From the NCBI RefSeq assembly GCF_943913915.1, contig NZ_CALUAA010000004.1:1-64000 (forward strand): a stretch of DNA of 64,000 bases, in the 5' to 3' direction. Below, piece by piece: positions 1 to 9,300 of this stretch. Every line of letters starts with the position of its first letter. The stretch's first letter is position 1. Position numbers and translations under genes: made by a program. Under the pieces are notes generated by a model that did no database searches, was not told the DNA's origin, and was given only the letters and a program-made list of their open reading frames with translations. Origin of the DNA: an uncultured Peptoniphilus sp. (GTDB lineage Bacteria > Bacillota > Clostridia > Tissierellales > Peptoniphilaceae).

Positions 1-105
1 AAGTGTGATAAGTCCAGTTTTTATGCGGATAACTAGATTTTTATGCTATTTTTTATTGAAAAATACTCTATATTTTTTGAAGAAGCCGAGATTAAATCCC
101 GACTG

Positions 106-114
106 TGTTAAAAT
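106..114 (+). promoter_or_regulatory. Probable extended -10 promoter of the hydrogenase-maturation operon
   Basis: TG at 106-107, one base, then TAAAAT at 109-114 forms an extended -10. No good -35 lies 17 bp upstream. It is 66 nt ahead of the first gene start at 180. The 179 bases before that gene hold no convincing coding frame. Confidence 0.5.
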
Positions 115-179
115 AATGTTCGTAGGAAGTCATCACCTTTTCTTCGAGGTTTTTCCTTTAAGTGGAGGTAGGAGGTATT

Positions 180-434
180 ATGAACGAAAAATTAGGAATC
201 ATCGCCATTATTGTCGAATCCAACGAGGAATCTGTTGTAGAGAGCATTAACAGGCTTTTACATGAGAGTCGCCATATAATCGTCGGTCGACTGGGCGTTC
301 CTTACCCAAAAAGAGGACTTTCTCTGATCAGCATCGCCGTTGACGGCGAACAGGATCAGATCAATGCATTGTCCGGCAGACTGGGCATGTTGAAGCATGT
401 AACAGTGAAGACGACGTTGGCAGGTGTTTTATGA
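180..434 (+). CDS. TM1266-type putative iron-only hydrogenase system regulator
   Basis: This 84-residue protein has the small ACT/NikR-C-like alpha-beta pattern of the TM1266 family: an N-terminal strand (GIIAIIVE), a helix, then RHIIVGRLGVPYPKRGLSLI and a C-terminal VKTTLAGVL. Family members sit beside [FeFe]-hydrogenase maturation genes and are annotated as putative regulators; the ligand and mechanism are not established. The ATG at 180 is chosen because AGGAGGT lies directly upstream; an in-frame GTG at 162 would run through that ribosome site. It leads an operon whose second gene (hydE) is broken and whose third and fourth are hydG and hydF. Confidence 0.8.
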   Translation: MNEKLGIIAIIVESNEESVVESINRLLHESRHIIVGRLGVPYPKRGLSLISIAVDGEQDQINALSGRLGMLKHVTVKTTLAGVL

Positions 435-807
435 TCACCGAGAGAATAAAACCCTATGTTCAAAAGAAAGCTTCGGCAAGGAGGCCGCACGCTGTTTTTT
501 GAAACAGAATGAAGAAGCGTGCTCTATGCATCAAAGCGAGAGAGATCGCAAAATGATATTTTCATAGGAAGATCTGTGCGGGACCTTATGGAGTATTCAA
601 ATGTCTGCAAGAATAACGATTATTTATGCAGACTCTGTATCTGTAGAGGAAAGAAGCTTCGGATGATCAGTTTGATGTCACCGAAAAGCTTACAACCTTA
701 AGCACTACATGAAGCTGCCGCATATTTGAAAGCATCAAAGTCAACTCGCGGAATTTATGTACGACATCGTCATAAGTTGCGGAAACTATTTGGATAAGGA
801 GTTATTA
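435..807 (+). pseudogene. hydE: Degenerate hydE remnant ([FeFe]-hydrogenase maturase, radical SAM)
   Basis: No intact frame exists here, but pieces in different frames resemble HydE. The frame at 519-701 reads FIGRSVRDLMEYSNVCKNND and then LCRLCIC, close to the HydE core around its CxxxCxxC cluster (family pattern roughly RGLIEFSNYCKNNCLYCGIR), with a frameshift inside the cysteine motif. Just upstream a second frame gives FLKQNEEA and a third gives ALCIKAREIAK, like the HydE N-terminus. Directly before hydG a frame gives YDIVISCGNYLDKE, which may be the HydE C-terminal tail. About 370 bp remain of a gene that is normally about 1050 bp, so frameshifts and a large internal deletion are inferred. 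The place between the TM1266-type regulator and hydG is the usual hydE position. Confidence 0.65.
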
Positions 808-2223
808 ATGTACAATGTAAAATCGCCTAAGGCGGAAGAGTTTATAAATCACGACGAAATTATGGACACTTTGGCTTATGCCAAAGAAAACACGAAAAAT
901 CGAAAACTTCAAGAGGAGATTCTCGAGAAGGGGCGAAAAATGGAAGGCCTCAATCACAGAGAAGCCGCCGTTTTGCTCTTAACGGAGCTTGAGGACATTC
1001 GAGAAGCTTATAAGGAGCTGGCCATCGCCATTAAAAAGAAATACTACGGCAATCGTGTCGTACTTTTTGCGCCTCTCTATCTGTCGAATTACTGCGTGAA
1101 CGGCTGTGTATATTGCCCTTACCATTACAAAAACAAACATATCGACAGAGTAAAGCTTACGCAAGATGAGATACGAGATGAAGTCATTGCCCTCCAAGAT
1201 TTGGGTCATAAGCGTTTGGCTTTGGAACTTGGTGAAGACCCGGTCAACAATCCCATCGAATATGTTCTCGAAAGTATTAAGACCATCTATTCCATTAAAC
1301 ATAAAAACGGATCGATTCGCAGAGTCAATGTCAATATCGCCGCCACCACCGTGGAAAACTATCGGAAATTAAAAGAAGCGGAAATCGGCACATATATTTT
1401 GTTTCAAGAAACATACCATAAGAAAAATTACGAAGAGCTGCACCCGACGGGACCGAAATCCAACTGGGCTTACCACACCGAAGCCATGGATCGCGCCATG
1501 GAAGGCGGCATCGACGATGTAGGCCTCGGCGTTTTATATGGCTTAAACAACTACCAATATGATTTCGTCGGCCAATTGATGCACGCAGAACACTTGGAAG
1601 CGTACATGGGCGTCGGTCCCCACACAATCTCGGTGCCCCGTATTCGTCCCGCGGATGATATTAATCCCGACGAGTTTGAAAACGGCGTACCGGACAAACT
1701 TTTCGAAGATATTATTGCCTTAATCCGCATCTCCGTTCCCTATACGGGCATGATTATTTCGACACGAGAAAGTCAAGACATGCGGGAGAGAGCGCTTGAA
1801 CTCGGCGTATCCCAAATCAGCGGCGGCTCCAAGACCTCTGTGGGCGGATACAAAGAAGACAAGGAAGAAGACAACTCCGCTCAGTTCGATACGAGCGATA
1901 CCCGAAGCTTAGATGAAGTCATTTACTGGCTCATGGAACTCGGCTACCTTCCGAGCTTCTGCACCGCCTGCTACCGAGCAGGCCGCACCGGGGAATCGTT
2001 TATGGAAGAGGTTAAGAGTTTCCAAATTGCCAAATTCTGCCAACCCAATGCCATTATGACCCTTCAGGAATATCTATCGGATTACGCCACTCCGGAAACC
2101 AAGGCCCTCGGCGAATCGAAAATGGAAGATTTCCTGAAACTCGTAGAGCGAGACGATCTACGAAAAAAAGCCGCCGAGTATGTCAGCCGCATTCAAAACG
2201 GCGAGCGGGATTTCAGGTTCTGA
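808..2223 (+). CDS. hydG: HydG, [FeFe]-hydrogenase maturase, tyrosine lyase (radical SAM)
   Basis: HydG cleaves tyrosine with S-adenosylmethionine chemistry to make the CO and CN ligands of the [FeFe]-hydrogenase H-cluster. The 471-residue protein has full family length. The radical-SAM motif CxxxCxxC is at C96, C100 and C103 (SNYCVNGCVYC). The second, C-terminal cluster motif Cx2Cx22C is complete at C385, C388 and C411. The ATG at 808 follows AAGGAG at 796-801; an in-frame ATG at 757 lies in what looks like hydE debris. hydF starts one base after the stop. All catalytic motifs are intact although the partner gene hydE is destroyed just upstream. No hydrogenase structural gene is in the window. 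Confidence 0.95.
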   Translation: MYNVKSPKAEEFINHDEIMDTLAYAKENTKNRKLQEEILEKGRKMEGLNHREAAVLLLTELEDIREAYKELAIAIKKKYYGNRVVLFAPLYLSNYCVNGCVYCPYHYKNKHIDRVKLTQDEIRDEVIALQDLGHKRLALELGEDPVNNPIEYVLESIKTIYSIKHKNGSIRRVNVNIAATTVENYRKLKEAEIGTYILFQETYHKKNYEELHPTGPKSNWAYHTEAMDRAMEGGIDDVGLGVLYGLNNYQYDFVGQLMHAEHLEAYMGVGPHTISVPRIRPADDINPDEFENGVPDKLFEDIIALIRISVPYTGMIISTRESQDMRERALELGVSQISGGSKTSVGGYKEDKEEDNSAQFDTSDTRSLDEVIYWLMELGYLPSFCTACYRAGRTGESFMEEVKSFQIAKFCQPNAIMTLQEYLSDYATPETKALGESKMEDFLKLVERDDLRKKAAEYVSRIQNGERDFRF

Positions 2224-2224
2224 C

Positions 2225-3304
2225 ATGGAAACGGCCAAGGGGATGCGGCTTCACATTGCTATTTTCGGAAAGACCAATAGCGGTAAGAGTACGCTGATGA
2301 ATCTTTTGACGGGACAGGAAGTATCCATGGTATCCGATGCGCCGGGTACCACAACGGATCCCGTGTATAAAAATATGGAGTTGGACTCCATCGGACCTGT
2401 TACCTTAATCGATACGGCAGGCTTTTTAGACGACACGGCCCTCGGAAAGAAGCGCATGGAGCGTACGCGGAGGGTGATTGATGAAATCGACTGCGCCATT
2501 TTGCTTGAGGGAGTAGAGGACGAGTTCCTCGAAGAGATTTATAAGAAAAACATCCCTACCCTCTCACTTCGCTATCCTTTCCCGGAGAAGGAATCGATTT
2601 TAAATGAACTTAAAACATTGCTGAAGGAGAAAAAGAAAGCGCCGGGCCTTCTAGACGGTCTCGATGTCAGAGAAGGGCATTTTCTCCTAGTAATGCCCCA
2701 AGATGAATCGGCTCCGGCAGGGCGGCTTATTCTCCCTCAGGTTCAGACCATGCGGGAAATTTTAGATAAGGGCTATACCGCCACCATCTCTACACTTGAA
2801 ACCATGGAGAAGAGTCTTTCTCATTTGAAAAAATCGCCTGATTGGATTATTACGGACTCTCAGGTTTTTCCGGAAGTTTATGAGAGAAAGCCGAAAGATT
2901 CCAAGATCACATCTTTTTCCATACTCTTAGCAAGAGCTAAGGGAGATGAGGAGATAATGATCGAAGGAGCTCGCCATTTAATGGACCTTGGGGAAAATGC
3001 GAAAATTTTAATATCGGAAGCCTGTACCCATGCACCGAAAGAAGAAGATATCGGCAGAGTAAAGATTCCCCGCATGCTCAGAAAGCGACTGGGCGAGGGA
3101 ATTACCGTAGATTTTTCGAGAGGTATCAGTTTTCCTGAGGATGTATCCGATTACGATGTCGTGGTCATGTGCGGAAGTTGTATGTTTCAGCGGCCCGTGG
3201 TGCAATCGCGCATTGAAAGAGCAAAAGAGGCGGGGATTTATGTGACCAATTACGGCATGGTTATCGCCGCCCTCAAGGGAATTCTTGATAAAATAGATTT
3301 TTAA
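2225..3304 (+). CDS. hydF: HydF, [FeFe]-hydrogenase maturation GTPase and scaffold
   Basis: HydF carries the [2Fe]H precursor and delivers it to the apo-hydrogenase. The protein has 359 residues, shorter than the roughly 400 usual for the family. Visible are the P-loop GKTNSGKST (15-23), the G2 segment GTTTDP (41-46), G3 DTAG (63-66), the dimerisation segment with GRLILPQVQTMREILD, and the C-terminal cluster ligands C267-T-H269 and C316-G-S-C319. Two oddities: the G4 motif NKxD is missing (the stretch after strand 4 reads IPTLSLRYPFP near residue 110), and the residue before the last CxxC is M315 where HydF commonly has His. It starts one base after hydG; an ATG at 2243 is an alternative start. 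Confidence 0.92.
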   Translation: METAKGMRLHIAIFGKTNSGKSTLMNLLTGQEVSMVSDAPGTTTDPVYKNMELDSIGPVTLIDTAGFLDDTALGKKRMERTRRVIDEIDCAILLEGVEDEFLEEIYKKNIPTLSLRYPFPEKESILNELKTLLKEKKKAPGLLDGLDVREGHFLLVMPQDESAPAGRLILPQVQTMREILDKGYTATISTLETMEKSLSHLKKSPDWIITDSQVFPEVYERKPKDSKITSFSILLARAKGDEEIMIEGARHLMDLGENAKILISEACTHAPKEEDIGRVKIPRMLRKRLGEGITVDFSRGISFPEDVSDYDVVVMCGSCMFQRPVVQSRIERAKEAGIYVTNYGMVIAALKGILDKIDF

Positions 3305-3308
3305 ATGT

Positions 3309-3354
3309 AAGGCAGTTAGGCAGAGCCCCAGTAGGCAAAGCCACTGCCTTTTTT
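3309..3354 (+). terminator. Intrinsic terminator after hydF
   Basis: AAGGCAGT (3309-3316) pairs with ACTGCCTT (3343-3350), followed by a T run. It ends the hydrogenase-maturation operon. Confidence 0.75.
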
Positions 3355-3364
3355 CCCGCTTTTG

Positions 3365-3393
3365 TTGAGGGAACGTGCTCGGTCCGTTATAAT
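3365..3393 (+). promoter_or_regulatory. Sigma-A-type promoter of the glmU operon
   Basis: TTGAGG (3365-3370), 17-bp spacer, TATAAT (3388-3393). The GTG start of glmU follows 32 bases later. Confidence 0.8.
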
Positions 3394-3425
3394 AGTGTGA
3401 GAACGATTACGAGTGAGGTGTAAGC

Positions 3426-4799
3426 GTGAATGTATCAATTATTTTAGCGGCAGGTGAGGGCACGAGGATGAAATCTTCCAAGCCCAAAGTCCTGCATCAA
3501 GTTGCGGGGAAGACTATTTTGAGTTATGTAGTCGACAACTGCAAGGCCAACGAAATCGACAAGACTGTCGTGATCGTAGGCCATAAAAAAGAAGAAGTTA
3601 TCGAACACTTTAAGGACGACGATGTCATCTGCATTGAACAAAAAGTTGGTGAAGGCATTCCCTACGGAACGGGATATGCCGTTAAATGTGCCATCGACGA
3701 ATTTAACGACGAGGACATGGTCTTTATATTAACCGGGGACACTCCCTTGTTTCGTGAAGAGACTATTCGGAAATTTATCGACTACGCCACGTCTCATGAT
3801 TTCGACGGCTGCGTCCTGACCGCCATCGTAAGCGATCCCTTCGGCTACGGTCGTATTATTCGAGGAGAAGACTCGACGATATGGGGTATCGTGGAAGAAA
3901 AAGATGCGAGTGACAAGGAAAAGGCCATTACGGAAGTAAACACGGGTATTTTCGCCTTTAAGGGGAGCGCCCTGAAGGAAAATCTCGGCAAATTAAGTAC
4001 GAACAACAGTCAGAGTGAACTTTACTTAACGGATGTCATCTCTTTATTAAGAGAGAAGGGAAAAAGCATCGGCGGCTTTACTATCGGCAATGAAGAGGAA
4101 ATGCTCGGTATCAACTCCCGTGTACAACTTGCAAAGTGCGAACACATTATGCGTCGTCGCATCAATCAGATGCATATGGAAAACGGCGTCAGCTTTTTAA
4201 ATCCGGAAGCGACTATGGTGGATTTCGACGTTACCATCGGAAGAGATACTGTTTTAGATCCCGGCGTACATTTGGAAGGAAAAACCTCCATCGGCGCCCA
4301 CTGCTACATTCGAGGAATTTCGAGAATCAGCGACAGCCGTATCGAAAACGGTGTCGTCATTGATAATTCCGTTATAGAAAAATCTCACGTAGGCGATAAT
4401 GTCACTATAGGGCCTTTCGCCCACTTGCGGCCGAACAGTGTCCTGGAAAAAGATGTACACATCGGTAATTTTGTGGAAGTAAAGAAATCCCATGTGGGTG
4501 AGGGAACAAAAGCAGGACATCACGCTTATATCGGCGACGGAGAAGTCGGGAAAAATGTCAATATCGGTTGCGGCGTTATTTTCTGTAACTACAACGGCAA
4601 GGAGAAATTTGAAACCGTCATAGGCGACGACGCCTTCATCGGTTCCAATTCCAATTTAGTGGCGCCTGTTACGGTGGGTGATAAGGCTTATATCGCCGCC
4701 GGCAGCACCATCAGTAAAGAAGTTGAAGACGGCGCTCTCGCCTTGGAACGAAGTGAACAAAGAAATATTCCCGGATGGGCAAAAAGAAAGGATCGCTGA
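3426..4799 (+). CDS. glmU: GlmU, bifunctional N-acetylglucosamine-1-phosphate uridyltransferase / glucosamine-1-phosphate acetyltransferase
   Basis: GlmU acetylates glucosamine-1-phosphate and then transfers UMP to form UDP-GlcNAc, the entry point to peptidoglycan. At 457 residues it has family length. The N-terminal nucleotidyltransferase begins with LAAGEGTRMKSSKPKVLH; the C-terminal half is a left-handed beta-helix of hexapeptide repeats ending in the acetyltransferase region (YNGKEKFETVIGDDAFIGSN). The start is a GTG at 3426 with GAGGTG upstream. prs begins one base after the stop, the same glmU-prs pairing as in Bacillus. Confidence 0.97.
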   Translation: MNVSIILAAGEGTRMKSSKPKVLHQVAGKTILSYVVDNCKANEIDKTVVIVGHKKEEVIEHFKDDDVICIEQKVGEGIPYGTGYAVKCAIDEFNDEDMVFILTGDTPLFREETIRKFIDYATSHDFDGCVLTAIVSDPFGYGRIIRGEDSTIWGIVEEKDASDKEKAITEVNTGIFAFKGSALKENLGKLSTNNSQSELYLTDVISLLREKGKSIGGFTIGNEEEMLGINSRVQLAKCEHIMRRRINQMHMENGVSFLNPEATMVDFDVTIGRDTVLDPGVHLEGKTSIGAHCYIRGISRISDSRIENGVVIDNSVIEKSHVGDNVTIGPFAHLRPNSVLEKDVHIGNFVEVKKSHVGEGTKAGHHAYIGDGEVGKNVNIGCGVIFCNYNGKEKFETVIGDDAFIGSNSNLVAPVTVGDKAYIAAGSTISKEVEDGALALERSEQRNIPGWAKRKDR

Positions 4800-4800
4800 T

Positions 4801-5757
4801 ATGGCTAATCACGGAGAAATCGTCATTATTTCCGGAAACTCCAACCCGGATCTCGTCAATAAGATTTGTGAGGACTTGGAGATTCCTCAGGCCGGATGTA
4901 AGGTCAATCAATTTAGCGACGGAGAAATTTCTATCGATATTATGGATTCGGTTCGCGGCAAGGATGTGTTTGTCATTCAACCCACTTCAGGACCTGTAAA
5001 CGATCACTTGATGGAACTTTTAATTTTAATCGACGCCTTAAAGCGTGCCTCTGCAGGGCGGATCAACGCCGTTGTTCCCTATTACGGATACGCACGCCAA
5101 GACCGCAAGGTGAAGGCGAGAGAACCTATTACGGCGAAGCTTGTGGCAAACTTAATTGCAAAGGCCGGTGCCGACCGTGTGATCTGTATGGATCTTCATG
5201 CCGGTCAAATTCAAGGTTATTTTGATATTCCTGTAGATCACTTAACGGCGATTCCCTATTTGGCAAAATACTTCAAGAAAAACATCGACACCTCGAACAT
5301 CGTCGCCGTAAGCCCTGATTTAGGCGGCGTCTCCAGAACTCGTAAGTTTGCAGAAGAATTAAACGGCGCCCCCATTGCCATTATCGAAAAAAGACGCCCG
5401 AAAGCCAACGAAAATGTGGTTATGAACGTTATCGGCTCCATCGAAGGAAAAGACTGCATCTTAGTCGATGATATTATCGATACGGCAGGCACAGTATGTA
5501 AAGCCGCAGAAGCTCTGCGTAAATACGGTGCACGAAACATTTATGGCTGTGCTACTCACGGCGTACTTTCAGGACCTGCCATCGAACGGATCGACGGATC
5601 GCTTATGGAAAAATTCGTCATCACCGATACCATTGCTCTTCCACCGGAAAAAAACATCGAAAAGATTGACGTGGTCACGGTAGCGCCTATTCTTGCAAGC
5701 GCCATTCGCCGCATCAACACCGATCAGTCCATCAGTAAAATCTTCGAAGAAGTATAA
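4801..5757 (+). CDS. prs: Ribose-phosphate pyrophosphokinase (PRPP synthetase)
   Basis: This enzyme makes PRPP from ribose-5-phosphate and ATP for nucleotide, histidine and tryptophan synthesis. It has 318 residues, full length. The flexible-loop/ATP region (YYGYARQDRK), the DLHAGQIQGYFDIPVDHL segment and the PRPP-binding loop VDDIIDTAGT are present. The ATG at 4801 is one base after the glmU stop; in-frame upstream ATGs lie inside glmU. pth starts one base after its stop, so the three genes are translationally coupled. The Bacillus gene between prs and pth, ctc (a general-stress ribosomal L25 relative), is absent. Confidence 0.97.
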   Translation: MANHGEIVIISGNSNPDLVNKICEDLEIPQAGCKVNQFSDGEISIDIMDSVRGKDVFVIQPTSGPVNDHLMELLILIDALKRASAGRINAVVPYYGYARQDRKVKAREPITAKLVANLIAKAGADRVICMDLHAGQIQGYFDIPVDHLTAIPYLAKYFKKNIDTSNIVAVSPDLGGVSRTRKFAEELNGAPIAIIEKRRPKANENVVMNVIGSIEGKDCILVDDIIDTAGTVCKAAEALRKYGARNIYGCATHGVLSGPAIERIDGSLMEKFVITDTIALPPEKNIEKIDVVTVAPILASAIRRINTDQSISKIFEEV

Positions 5758-5758
5758 A

Positions 5759-6319
5759 ATGCTGATCGTAGGACTCGGTAATCCCGGAGATCGCTATCAG
5801 AACACGCGCCACAATGTAGGCTTTAAGGCCTTGGATCGCGTGGCGGATCATTTATCGATTCCGGTCAATTCCATTAAATTCAAAGGGCTTTACGGCGAGG
5901 GGCGCATCCTCGGTAAAAAGGTACGCCTTCTAAAGCCAATGACTTATATGAACGAAAGCGGCCAATCGGTTAGAGAGTGCATGCAATACTTTAAGATTGC
6001 GCCGGAGGAAGTTCTCGTCCTGGTGGATGACATCGACATCGCATTCGGCACGATTCGCCTGCGCAAATCCGGCAGCGCCGGTACTCACAACGGTATGAAA
6101 TCCATTATTTATCAGATTCAGTCGGATCAGTTTCCCAGACTTAAAATTGCCGTGGGAAAGAAGAATCCTCATATGAATTTGGCGGATTTCGTCCTATCCG
6201 GTTTTTCAAAAGAAGAGATTCCCGTCATGGAAGAAACTTTGGAGAAGGCAAAGGGGGCGACCCTGAGCTTTTTAAAAGAAGGCATTGACAGTGCCATGAA
6301 TACATGGAACGGGAAATAG
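5759..6319 (+). CDS. pth: Peptidyl-tRNA hydrolase
   Basis: Pth recycles peptidyl-tRNAs that drop off the ribosome. The 186-residue protein starts MLIVGLGNPGDRYQNTRHNVG, carrying the catalytic His of the NTRHNVGF motif, and also shows KPMTYMNESG, VDDIDIAFGTIRLRKSGSAG and HNGMKSI. The ATG at 5759 leaves one base after prs. A terminator hairpin begins two bases after its stop and lies directly in front of mfd. Confidence 0.97.
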   Translation: MLIVGLGNPGDRYQNTRHNVGFKALDRVADHLSIPVNSIKFKGLYGEGRILGKKVRLLKPMTYMNESGQSVRECMQYFKIAPEEVLVLVDDIDIAFGTIRLRKSGSAGTHNGMKSIIYQIQSDQFPRLKIAVGKKNPHMNLADFVLSGFSKEEIPVMEETLEKAKGATLSFLKEGIDSAMNTWNGK

Positions 6320-6320
6320 G

Positions 6321-6349
6321 AAGCAGCTCAAGCAATTGAGCTGCTTTTT
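6321..6349 (+). terminator. Hairpin terminator/attenuator between pth and mfd
   Basis: An 11-bp perfect stem (6321-6331 with 6336-6346) and a GCAA loop are followed by TTTT. The mfd ribosome site AGGAGG begins immediately after the T run, so mfd must be reached by read-through or partial termination. Confidence 0.8.
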
Positions 6350-6359
6350 AGGAGGCAAT

Positions 6360-9300
6360 ATGACGAGTATTTACCATAAATTATTAAAAGCGAACCCTTC
6401 TTTTCGGCGAGTGTTAAGTTGCTTAAAAGATAAGGAGACGCCTATAGGCGTCTACGGCTTGCCGGAGCAGGTCATTGCACCTTTTGTGGAAACCGTAAAA
6501 GAGGAATGCGACCGTCCGGTTCTACTCGTTACATGGGATCTTGCTCGGGCGACGAAGCTTGTGGAAGACTTGAGCTATTTTGCAGAAGGCGGCGTCTACC
6601 ATCTGGCGGCAAGAGAGCTTTTTTTCTTTCAGCGGGATGCCGGAAGCCACGAGCTCTTAGGCCGCCGTCTTCAAACCTTACAGGCCATGTTAAAAGGCGA
6701 GGGAAAAATCGTCGTGACGACCCCGGAAGCCCTTGGTGGTATTTTCTTAAAGCCTCATTACCTCAAGGAAGCCTCTTTTTCTCTTGAAGTAGGGGAAAGT
6801 GTGGAAATCGATGAGCTTATTAAGCGACTCGCAGCAGCGGGATATCAAAGAGTGGATTTTGTAGAGGGTATGGGGCAGTTTTCTGTTCGCGGCGGCATTG
6901 TCGATATATTTCCGCCGGGGAATCTTCCCTGTCGAATCGAATTTTTCGATATTGAAGTAGATTCCATTCGCCTATTCGACAGCAAGACCCAACGCTCCGT
7001 CGAGAGCGTGGAGTCTGTGGATATTTTTCCCGTTCACGATATTATTTTAGACGAACGTTTGCGGGAGATTGTTTCAAAGGGGATCGAGAAAGATCTGGAA
7101 AAGACCGATGATCTTTCTCTCGTTTCGAAAGAGCGAGCCATGGAGAAATTCAAGCCTCTTATTGAAAGTTTAAGGGAAGGGGAGAGGGTAAACCATACGG
7201 ATTTATTTTTGCCCTATATTCCTAAAAAGGACCGCGCCAGCGTCATTGATTATTTTAAAGAAGAACCGATGGTCTTTATCGACGAGCCTCGACGAATGGA
7301 TGAAGTCGCTGAAAAGCAGGAACTTTCCCTTGTAGATACTCTTGCAGATCTCGCCGAAGCCGGCGAAATCTTAAATTCTCATTTAAAAATTCAAATCGAT
7401 TATGAGGCCGTGAAGAAGGATCTCTTCCGATTCGACAGTGTGCTTTCGAGCCATATTGTCAGAAGCAAAGAGAGCGTGGATTTAAAGGAAGTTGCAAGCT
7501 TTCATATTAAGACGGTTACCAGTTTTGGAGGAAGGCTCAGGATTTTCAAAAAGGAAATCAAACGCTATATCGACGAGGACTATACGATCGTCTTATTAGG
7601 CGGCAGTGAAGAAAAGACCGGGCGACTTATAAAAACGCTGGAAGACATGGGATTTGCCACCACGCCCCTTTCAAGCGAACTTAAACCCGGCGTCATTCAG
7701 GTAGACGAGGGCCACGTTCACGGCGGTTTCGAATTTGAACATGAGCGCTTCGTGCTTTTAAATTCAACGGAAATTTTCGGTGATTTCAAGCGTCGAAAAA
7801 AACGGCGAAAAAAACAGGATGTCATCGATTTAGGCACGCTCCATGTGGGAGATTATGTCGTTCATGAAACTCACGGTATCGGGAAATTTTTAGGTACCAC
7901 CAATCTCGAAGTGCAAAATGTACAGAGGGATTATATTTCCCTTATGTATAAAGGCGGGGACAAGCTTTTTCTGCCGATGGATCAGCTTTCCCTTATTCAC
8001 CGCTACATTGCAAGTGACGATGCGCCACCGAAGATCAACCGCCTGAACACTCAGACCTGGCGCAATACGAAGGCCAAGGCTAAGAGAAGTGTGGAAGAAA
8101 TGGCGGAGGATCTCATTCGTCTGTATTCGAAAAGGGAAGATGTGAAAGGCTATGCCTTCAGTGTCGATCAACCTTGGCAAAAAGAATTTGAAGATTCCTT
8201 CCAGTTTGAGGAAACCGACGGCCAGCTTCTCGCCATTGAAGAGATTAAACAGGATATGGAAGAGGACAAGCCTATGGATCGCCTGCTCTGCGCAGACGTG
8301 GGCTATGGAAAGACGGAGGTGGCTCTTCGAGCGGCCTTTAAGGCGGTTCTCGACGGTAAACAGGTAGCTTTTCTTGTCCCCACTACCATCCTCGCCCAAC
8401 AGCACTACAACACCATGCGGGAGCGTTTCAACGACTTCGCATTAAAGACCGCCTTGTTGAGCAGGTTCCGCTCGGCGAAAGATCAAAAGCATGATCTCGA
8501 GGCCATACGTAACGGCGGTGTGGATGTTGTGGTAGGTACTCACCGCCTCCTTTCAAAAGATGTAAAATTTAAAGATTTGGGCCTTTTAATCATCGACGAA
8601 GAGCAGCGTTTCGGTGTGCGCCACAAAGAAAAGCTTAAGCTTTTAAAAGAAAATGTAGATACCCTTACCTTGACGGCGACACCGATTCCGAGGACCCTTC
8701 AAATGTCTCTTGCCGGCATCCGGGATATGTCGGTTATCGAGGAGCCGCCTCAAGAGCGTTTCCCCGTGCAGACTTATGTGGTGGAGTATAATCCTATGAT
8801 GGTAAGAGAGGCGATTTTAAAGGAACTGGACCGGGACGGGCAGGTTTACTTCGTCTACAACCGGGTGCAATCCATGGAAAAGATGCTCGCCGATTTGCGA
8901 GAGCTCGTTCCTGAGGCCCGCTTCGCCATGGCCAATGGTCAAATGGGCGAGCGGGAGCTTGAAGATACCATGCTTCAGTTTGTGGAACATGATATCGACG
9001 TGCTCCTATGCTCGACGATTATTGAAACGGGTATGGACGTCTCAAATGCCAATACTATGATCGTCTGGGAAGCAAATCGCTTAGGTCTTTCTCAGCTCTA
9101 TCAGCTGAGAGGACGCATCGGCAGAAGTAATCGCATGGCCTACGCCTACTTCACTTATAAGCGCGAGGCCAGTATCTCCGAAGTGGCGGAAAAGCGATTA
9201 TCCGCCATTAGGGAATTTACGGAGTTTGGAAGCGGCTATAAAATCGCCATGCGGGATTTGGAAATTCGCGGTTCGGGAAATATTTTAGGGGAAAACCAAC

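Noticed and set aside
5..250. 81-codon frame overlapping the TM1266-type gene start
   Set aside because: Poor start context, no recognisable motif, and it collides with the well-supported gene at 180-434.
7890..8405. 171-codon minus-strand frame
   Set aside because: Antisense to the mfd motor domain; no ribosome site or family motif.
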